64,000 nt of DNA, taken from an uncultured Chlorobiota bacterium. GTDB taxonomy: Bacteria; Bacteroidota; Ignavibacteria; UBA10030; UBA6906. The notes under the pieces are model-generated. The model saw nothing but the letters and a program-made list of their open reading frames with translations. It was not told the DNA's origin and ran no database searches. How positions within the stretch are numbered: the first letter of the stretch is position 1; each line of letters begins with the position of its first letter. The position numbers and the translations under genes are program-made. Where the stretch lies: NCBI GenBank assembly GCA_900696645.1, contig CAADGV010000045.1, positions 30,815 to 94,814 on the forward strand, read 5' to 3'. Below, one piece after another: positions 59,631-64,000 of the stretch.

Positions 59631-59835
59631 AGTTTGGAGAGGAGTCAGAGGTCTGCGCCAAAGGCGCTCGCCTGCTCAACGAGTCGAACAGCCCTCAAGC
59701 GCAGATATATCCCTGTCACCCCTTCTACTGATACTTCCACCCGGCTGCTACGTTCCAAGATCAATGCAGTTACCGGCGGGATTTTGATGCGGCAATTATC
59801 TATCTTCAGTGCATCAGAAATTTCCCCGACGTTCT

Positions 59836-61617
59836 ATGAAACTTCTTTTTTCTTACCTGAGACAGTATTGGAAACTGTCTCTCCTGGCACTTCTGCTTGC
59901 CACCATCAATCAAACCTTCTCGCTGCTTGATCCCCTCATTTTCCGGCATATCATCGATGAGTACGTCACTCGCTTTCAGGAGTATACGCGCAGCGACTTT
60001 CTCAAAGGAGTTGGTCTGTTACTTCTTGCGGCAATGGGTGTAGCGTTTGTTTCCCGTGTGGCAAAGAATTTTCAGGATTACGTCACAAACGTTATTACGC
60101 AGCGACTGGGTGCTCAAATTTATTCGGACGGCTTGCGCCATTCGCTTGAACTCCCGTATCAAGTATTTGAAGATCAGCGCAGCGGGGAAACCTTAGGCAA
60201 ATTGCAGAAAGTACGCTCCGACGTTGAGCGAATGATTAATGCATTCATCAATATTGTGTTCATGTCACTTGTCGGTGTCATCTTTGTTATGATTTATGCC
60301 TTCAGCGTGCATTGGTTGATTGCAACCGTGTACTTTTCAACGGTACCGATGCTTGCATGGCTGAGCTCAACATTGAGCAAGAAAATCAAGACTCTGCAAA
60401 AAGTCATTGTCGCTGAAACGACGGCCCTCGCCGGCTCGACCACGGAATCTCTCAGGAACATCGAATTGGTAAAGAGCTTGGGACTCGCGCAACAGGAGAT
60501 TTCACGGCTGAACAATACAACTGACAAGATTCTCAAGCTTGAACTCAAGAAAGTCCGGTATCTGCGCAGTCTCAGTTTCATTCAGGGTACATCGGTGAAT
60601 TTCTTGAGAACGACAATACTCGGCATGATGCTATTCATGATTTTCGACCAGCAGATCACATTCGGGCAGTTCTTTTCGTTGTGGATTTACTCGTTCTTCA
60701 TTTTCGGGCCGTTGCAGGAGCTCGGCAATGTCATTAACATTTATCGTGAAACCGAGGTGTCCCTGAAGAATTTCGAGGACATTCTGAATGCTCCCAAAGA
60801 GGTGAAGCCTGCGAATCCCGTACGCGTTACGGATCTCGAGACTCTTGCTTTTGACAAAGTGAGTTTCAAGCATCAATCAGCTTCCCTTCACGCGCTCAAC
60901 GATATTTCGTTCTCGGTGGAAATGGGCGAGACTGTTGCTTTTGTCGGTCCGTCCGGGTCAGGCAAATCGACACTTGTGAAGTTGCTGATCGGGTTGTACG
61001 CACCGCAGTCGGGTAGAATTCTCTACAACGGGTCGTCACGCGAGCATGTTGACCTTGAACATATGCGGGAACGGATCGGATTCGTTACGCAAGACACACA
61101 GTTGTTCTCTGGAACGATCAAGGAGAATCTCCTTTTTGTCAACCCGGGGGCAACAGATGAGGAATGTCTTGAGGTGCTGGAAATGGCCGCGTGTCAATCA
61201 TTGCTTGTTCGGGCGGACAAGGGGCTGCTCACCCTTATCGGTGAAGGTGGTGTGAAGGTATCGGGAGGGGAGAAACAACGGCTTTCCATTGCACGGGCAC
61301 TTTTGCGACGCCCGAACTTGCTGGTTTTCGATGAAGCAACATCATCGCTCGATTCTTTGACGGAGGAGGAAATCAGCGAAACTATCCGCGACGTATCGAT
61401 GCGCAAGGACCTTATTACGATTCTGATTGCCCACCGGCTTTCAACTGTAATGCATGCAGACAGAATCCATGTTCTTGAACGGGGCCACATTGTTGAAGTG
61501 GGAGATCATCAAACACTTCTCGACCTGAAGGGCCTATACTATGCCATGTGGCGGCAGCAAATCGGTGAAGGCGGGAACGGGGTGCTGCATGCAGTAAAGG
61601 ATTCGATCAAGAACTGA
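59836..61617 (+). CDS. ABC transporter, fused membrane and ATPase domains (exporter type)
   Basis: A 593-residue half transporter. Six spans in residues 10-310 (KLSLLALLLATINQTFSLL, then IVFMSLVGVIFVMIYAFSV, and others), then NBD with VGPSGSGKSTLVKLL (Walker A), VSGGEKQRLSIARAL (signature), LLVFDEATSSLD (Walker B) and IAHRLST (H loop). It works as a homo- or heterodimer exporting lipids, peptides or drugs (MsbA/MDR type); substrate unknown. The ATG at 59836 is preferred over a GTG 27 bases upstream. Its stop overlaps the convergent ATPase gene by 11 bases. Confidence 0.93.
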   Translation: MKLLFSYLRQYWKLSLLALLLATINQTFSLLDPLIFRHIIDEYVTRFQEYTRSDFLKGVGLLLLAAMGVAFVSRVAKNFQDYVTNVITQRLGAQIYSDGLRHSLELPYQVFEDQRSGETLGKLQKVRSDVERMINAFINIVFMSLVGVIFVMIYAFSVHWLIATVYFSTVPMLAWLSSTLSKKIKTLQKVIVAETTALAGSTTESLRNIELVKSLGLAQQEISRLNNTTDKILKLELKKVRYLRSLSFIQGTSVNFLRTTILGMMLFMIFDQQITFGQFFSLWIYSFFIFGPLQELGNVINIYRETEVSLKNFEDILNAPKEVKPANPVRVTDLETLAFDKVSFKHQSASLHALNDISFSVEMGETVAFVGPSGSGKSTLVKLLIGLYAPQSGRILYNGSSREHVDLEHMRERIGFVTQDTQLFSGTIKENLLFVNPGATDEECLEVLEMAACQSLLVRADKGLLTLIGEGGVKVSGGEKQRLSIARALLRRPNLLVFDEATSSLDSLTEEEISETIRDVSMRKDLITILIAHRLSTVMHADRIHVLERGHIVEVGDHQTLLDLKGLYYAMWRQQIGEGGNGVLHAVKDSIKN

Positions 61618-62386
61618 GTCGTGAATCGGCAAACAGTTGTGCGGTGTACGGATGTTTGTGAGAGGTGAAAAGTTCATTTGCCGGACCCTCATCGACAATC
61701 TTTCCTTGATTGAGGATGGCGATCCTGTCACAGAGGAACAATGCCAGTTTCACATCGTGGGTTATAAGGAGAAGAGAAAGCCGTTCTCTCTGTCGGATCG
61801 ACTGCAACAGTGAGATGATCTCTGCTTGTGTCAGCAGATCGAGTGCCGAAGTTGGCTCGTCCAGTATTAGCAGGCGTGGCTTTGCAGCGAGCGCACGGGC
61901 GATGGCAACACGTTGACGTTCACCCCCGCTTAGTTGAGATGGATATCGTGAAAGCAGATCAGGCCGCAAGCCGACGGAATCGAGGAGTAAGTTCGGTGTA
62001 ACACCATCTTGCTTGCTGCTTGCAAGTTCTTGTACCGCAATTCCCTCCAACAAACACTCCTTTATACTCATCGTCGGATCAAGCGAGGCCCCGCCTGCCT
62101 GGAACACCATCTGCAACTCAAGAGGGAAATGTCTTCGATTTTCTCTCTGAGGAAACAGGTTGACGTTCTTATATATAATCTCTCCTTTATCCGGCTGCTG
62201 TAATCCTGCTACACATCGGGCGAGAGTCGATTTTCCGGTTCCGCTTTCGCCTAATAATCCGAAACTCTCGTCTTCCTCGATGGAGAATGAGACGCTATCC
62301 AACACAAGTTTCCGGCTGATTCTGAATCCTGCCGATGAGCCAATTCTGACCGATGTGGAGAGGTGTGTCACTTCAAGCAGTGCCAT
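61607..62386 (-). CDS. ABC transporter ATP-binding protein, oligopeptide-type (OppF/DppF-like)
   Basis: A 259-residue ATPase: LGESGTGKSTLARC (Walker A), LSGGERQRVAIARAL (signature), LLILDEPTSALD (Walker B) and LLITHDVKLALFLCDRI. The YKNVNLFPQRENRRHFPLELQMVFQ Q-loop layout is that of peptide/nickel importer ATPases. ATG at 62386 is taken; a GTG 6 bases earlier is an alternative. It overlaps the end of the upstream ATPase gene, so the two form a coupled pair, but no permease or binding protein is in the window. Confidence 0.9.
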   Translation of the reverse strand: MALLEVTHLSTSVRIGSSAGFRISRKLVLDSVSFSIEEDESFGLLGESGTGKSTLARCVAGLQQPDKGEIIYKNVNLFPQRENRRHFPLELQMVFQAGGASLDPTMSIKECLLEGIAVQELASSKQDGVTPNLLLDSVGLRPDLLSRYPSQLSGGERQRVAIARALAAKPRLLILDEPTSALDLLTQAEIISLLQSIRQRERLSLLLITHDVKLALFLCDRIAILNQGKIVDEGPANELFTSHKHPYTAQLFADSRLSS

Positions 62387-63191
62387 CGTCACTCTTTCCT
62401 TTGGCCAAGTGTCGTTTGTCGCTGTTGGTCATTGTCATAGCTTCGATCAATAAGTTCGAGTAGGTATGTTGGGGAGAACTAAAGAAATCGTCGGTTGTTC
62501 TGTATTCGATGATTTGGCCGTTTCGAAGCACGGCAATGTCATCAGCATAGAGTTGTGCAAGTTCAAGGTCGTGCGTTACAAGAATCATCGCCATTTTGTG
62601 TTGAGTTTGAATCGACCTGATAAGATCAAGAAGTTTGTAACGTTGTGAAGCATCGAGAGCGCTTGTCGGTTCGTCGGCAATAAGCAAGGAAGGCTGTGGC
62701 AAAACTGCCATGGCAATCATGACGCGCTGTGCCATTCCAATGCTAAGTTTGTGCGGGTACGATCTGAGCACTTCCTGTGTCTGTTGTAGTCCCACGGCGG
62801 CCAACACGTTGTGCAGATCATCGGTTGCATGTGTTTTCCTGCTGGAAGAAAGCAACAGTTGTGTGCGAATTGAGAGAGCGGGATTCAGCGCCTGCTGGGG
62901 TTCCTGAAAGATATAGCGTATGCGGTGGCGGCATATGTCTCGCAGTATTTGATGTTTGCATGTCAGAAGCTCCTTCGAGTCAAACCTGACAATTCCATTC
63001 GTTGTAAACGAGGGTGGATTGAGTCGTGTCAACGCTTTGCAAATGGTAGTTTTTCCGCTTCCACTTTCTCCAACCAATGCAATGACCTGCCCGGGACGTA
63101 GCGAGAAACTGACATCCTCTACCACCGTTCGGGCAACACCCATCTCCGGTGTAGTTACGGTCAGATGTTCAACAGATAGAATCGCTTCCAT
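62373..63191 (-). CDS. ABC transporter ATP-binding protein, oligopeptide-type (OppD/DppD-like)
   Basis: A 272-residue ATPase: LVGESGSGKTTICKALT (Walker A), YIFQEPQQALNP (Q loop), LSIGMAQRVMIAMAV (signature with Ile-Gly in place of Gly-Gly), LLIADEPTSALDAS (Walker B) and LVTHDLELAQLYAD. Start at MEAILSVEHL, since upstream in-frame sequence lacks homology. Paired with the following ATPase. The altered signature is common in OppD-type subunits. Confidence 0.9.
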   Translation of the reverse strand: MEAILSVEHLTVTTPEMGVARTVVEDVSFSLRPGQVIALVGESGSGKTTICKALTRLNPPSFTTNGIVRFDSKELLTCKHQILRDICRHRIRYIFQEPQQALNPALSIRTQLLLSSSRKTHATDDLHNVLAAVGLQQTQEVLRSYPHKLSIGMAQRVMIAMAVLPQPSLLIADEPTSALDASQRYKLLDLIRSIQTQHKMAMILVTHDLELAQLYADDIAVLRNGQIIEYRTTDDFFSSPQHTYSNLLIEAMTMTNSDKRHLAKGKSDDGTA

Positions 63192-63344
63192 GGTCACAAA
63201 ATTAGAAGATTCCTGCCCTATTGCCACGTCCCAGAGCACAGGGATATTTTGCCAAAAACCAGTCGAATTCGACATTCTCTACGCTATACAACGTAGATAA
63301 CTGTAAGGAATCGTAAAAAAATACGTAATTTCGGCGCGAAAGTA

Positions 63345-63373
63345 TTGATAGTGATTGGTGAATATCCTATGTT
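63345..63373 (+). promoter_or_regulatory. promoter of the repeat-protein gene, sigma-70 type
   Basis: TTGATA (63345-63350) and TATGTT (63368-63373) with 17-base spacing; a leader of about 76 bases to the ATG. Confidence 0.5.
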
Positions 63374-63455
63374 TTTCTGCGAAAGGGAGCGGATTTCTAA
63401 GGCGCCGCTTAACAAACATAATTCACTGAAGTCCCACTAGTGAAGGAAGTCCCCC

Positions 63456-64000
63456 ATGAGGAAAACCAAATTCATCATGGCTATCCTTGCGGTTTTGGTT
63501 TTCGCAGGGAGCGCCATCAGCCACGAGAACGTGGAACAAGCTACACGCGTTCGAGTGGCTCAACTCGTCACACCCGTTGCCCAGGTTGTCTCACAGCCTG
63601 CAAGCGACGTAGCAGTAACACAATTCAATCAGCTTGTGCTGAGTTCCAATTCACAAATCGAAGCGCTTGGTAGCGCGTACATCTTCGGTCGTTCGGCGTC
63701 ACAGGTGGAAGCACTCGGTAGCGCGTACATCTTCGGCCGTTCAGCATCGCAGGTGGAAGCACTCGGTAGCGCGTACATCTTCGGTCGTTCGGCGTCACAG
63801 GTGGAAGCACTCGGTAGCGCGTACATCTTCGGACGTTCGGCATCGCAGGTGGAAGCACTCGGTAGCGCGTACATCTTCGGTCGTTCGGCATCGCAGGTGG
63901 AAGCACTCGGTAGCGCGTACATCTTCGGACGTTCGGCGTCACAGGTGGAAGCACTCGGTAGCGCGTACATCTTCGGACGTTCGGCGTCACAGGTGGAAGC
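63456..64000 (+). CDS. secreted tandem 16-residue repeat protein, 5' part
   Basis: The frame runs off the window end with at least 181 residues. AAGGAAG precedes the ATG. Residues 1-22 are a signal peptide (FIMAILAVLVFAGSAIS), residues 23-70 a short helical linker rich in Val, Ala and Gln. From about residue 72 the protein consists of the unit GSAYIFGRSASQVEAL, seven times here, identical in amino-acid sequence although the codons differ at third positions. Such a regular Gly/Ser/aromatic unit suggests a beta-solenoid or fibre; the family is not known to me. The C-terminus and number of units are unseen. Confidence 0.85.
   Translation, partial: MRKTKFIMAILAVLVFAGSAISHENVEQATRVRVAQLVTPVAQVVSQPASDVAVTQFNQLVLSSNSQIEALGSAYIFGRSASQVEALGSAYIFGRSASQVEALGSAYIFGRSASQVEALGSAYIFGRSASQVEALGSAYIFGRSASQVEALGSAYIFGRSASQVEALGSAYIFGRSASQVE
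63669..64000 (+). repeat. 48-bp tandem repeat array in coding sequence
   Basis: Units begin at 63669, 63717, 63765, 63813, 63861, 63909 and 63957 (the last is cut at 64000). Each begins GGTAGCGCGTACATCTTCGG with variation only at synonymous positions (GGT/GGC/GGA, TCG/TCA, GCG/GCA). Confidence 0.98.

Noticed and set aside
63625-63990. Two long minus-strand frames with 16-residue repeats rich in Arg and Cys
   Set aside because: They are open only because the 48-bp repeat is a multiple of three and lacks stops in those frames. The plus-strand frame has the signal peptide, ribosome site and silent variation.
63669-64000. Possible CRISPR array
   Set aside because: Repeats are head to tail without spacers and in frame inside a coding gene.

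Overview
The window reads as chromosomal DNA of an uncultured-type member of the Bacteroidota/Chlorobiota side of the FCB group, most like the Ignavibacteria lineage. This is an inference from four secreted proteins ending in a type IX secretion (T9SS) sorting domain with the LFQNYPNPFNPGTT signature, a long SecA with an extra insertion and a SEC-C tail, a TonB-dependent receptor, a DUF4783 protein, and roughly balanced base composition. Promoters that can be read are canonical TTGNNN-17-TATNNT boxes rather than the TTTG/TAnnTTTG boxes of true Bacteroidetes, which fits a lineage outside Bacteroidia.

Layout. 1-2.2 kb: end of an alpha/beta hydrolase, TerC, cysteine desulfurase. 2.2-9.2 kb (minus): peptidase M28, prmA, ppx, a four-helix-bundle (S23) gene inside an inverted-repeat element, a homocysteine methyltransferase/MTHFR fusion, a DUF4258/DUF2283 pair, and a methyltransferase gene broken by an amber codon between short repeats. 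9.4-26.8 kb: DUF4097 protein, dacB, secA, glnB, era, small membrane protein, deaminase, TauE, ybaK, SGNH hydrolase, group II decarboxylase, EamA transporter, M1 peptidase, Uma2 protein, uvrC. 26.9-38.2 kb is a cell-envelope and secretion region: three T9SS beta-propeller proteins, a TonB receptor with a partner of unknown function, a PagL-like protein and a GH47 glycosidase. 38.2-43.9 kb: a second EamA transporter, a DUF433/DUF5615 pair, TspO, hrpB, and a secreted zinc-site protein. 44-47.2 kb: tRNA-Val followed by a PyrR-controlled attenuator and pyrR-pyrB-pyrC. 47.2-54.4 kb: a sigma-54 promoter, two paralogous secreted proteins, DUF4783, a very large NtrY-like histidine kinase and a YfiH protein. 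54.5-63.2 kb: DUF4097-like lipoprotein, glmS, a FabL/FabI-like reductase, rocD, tRNA-Phe, an ABC exporter and two oligopeptide-type ABC ATPases. 63.4 kb to the end: a secreted protein made of identical 16-residue repeats, cut by the window edge.

Regulation visible in the sequence includes a PyrR-binding hairpin plus terminator in the pyr leader, with tRNA-Val on the same apparent transcript; a perfect-spacing sigma-54 promoter with an upstream palindrome ahead of the paralogous envelope genes that precede the NtrY-like kinase; and intrinsic terminators placed only 7-10 bases before the start codons of era and uvrC. Repeats include a family of GAAG/GCAGAG-type palindromic intergenic elements, one of which appears to have been recruited to encode a signal peptide. 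No CRISPR array, rRNA operon, phage region or IS transposase was seen.
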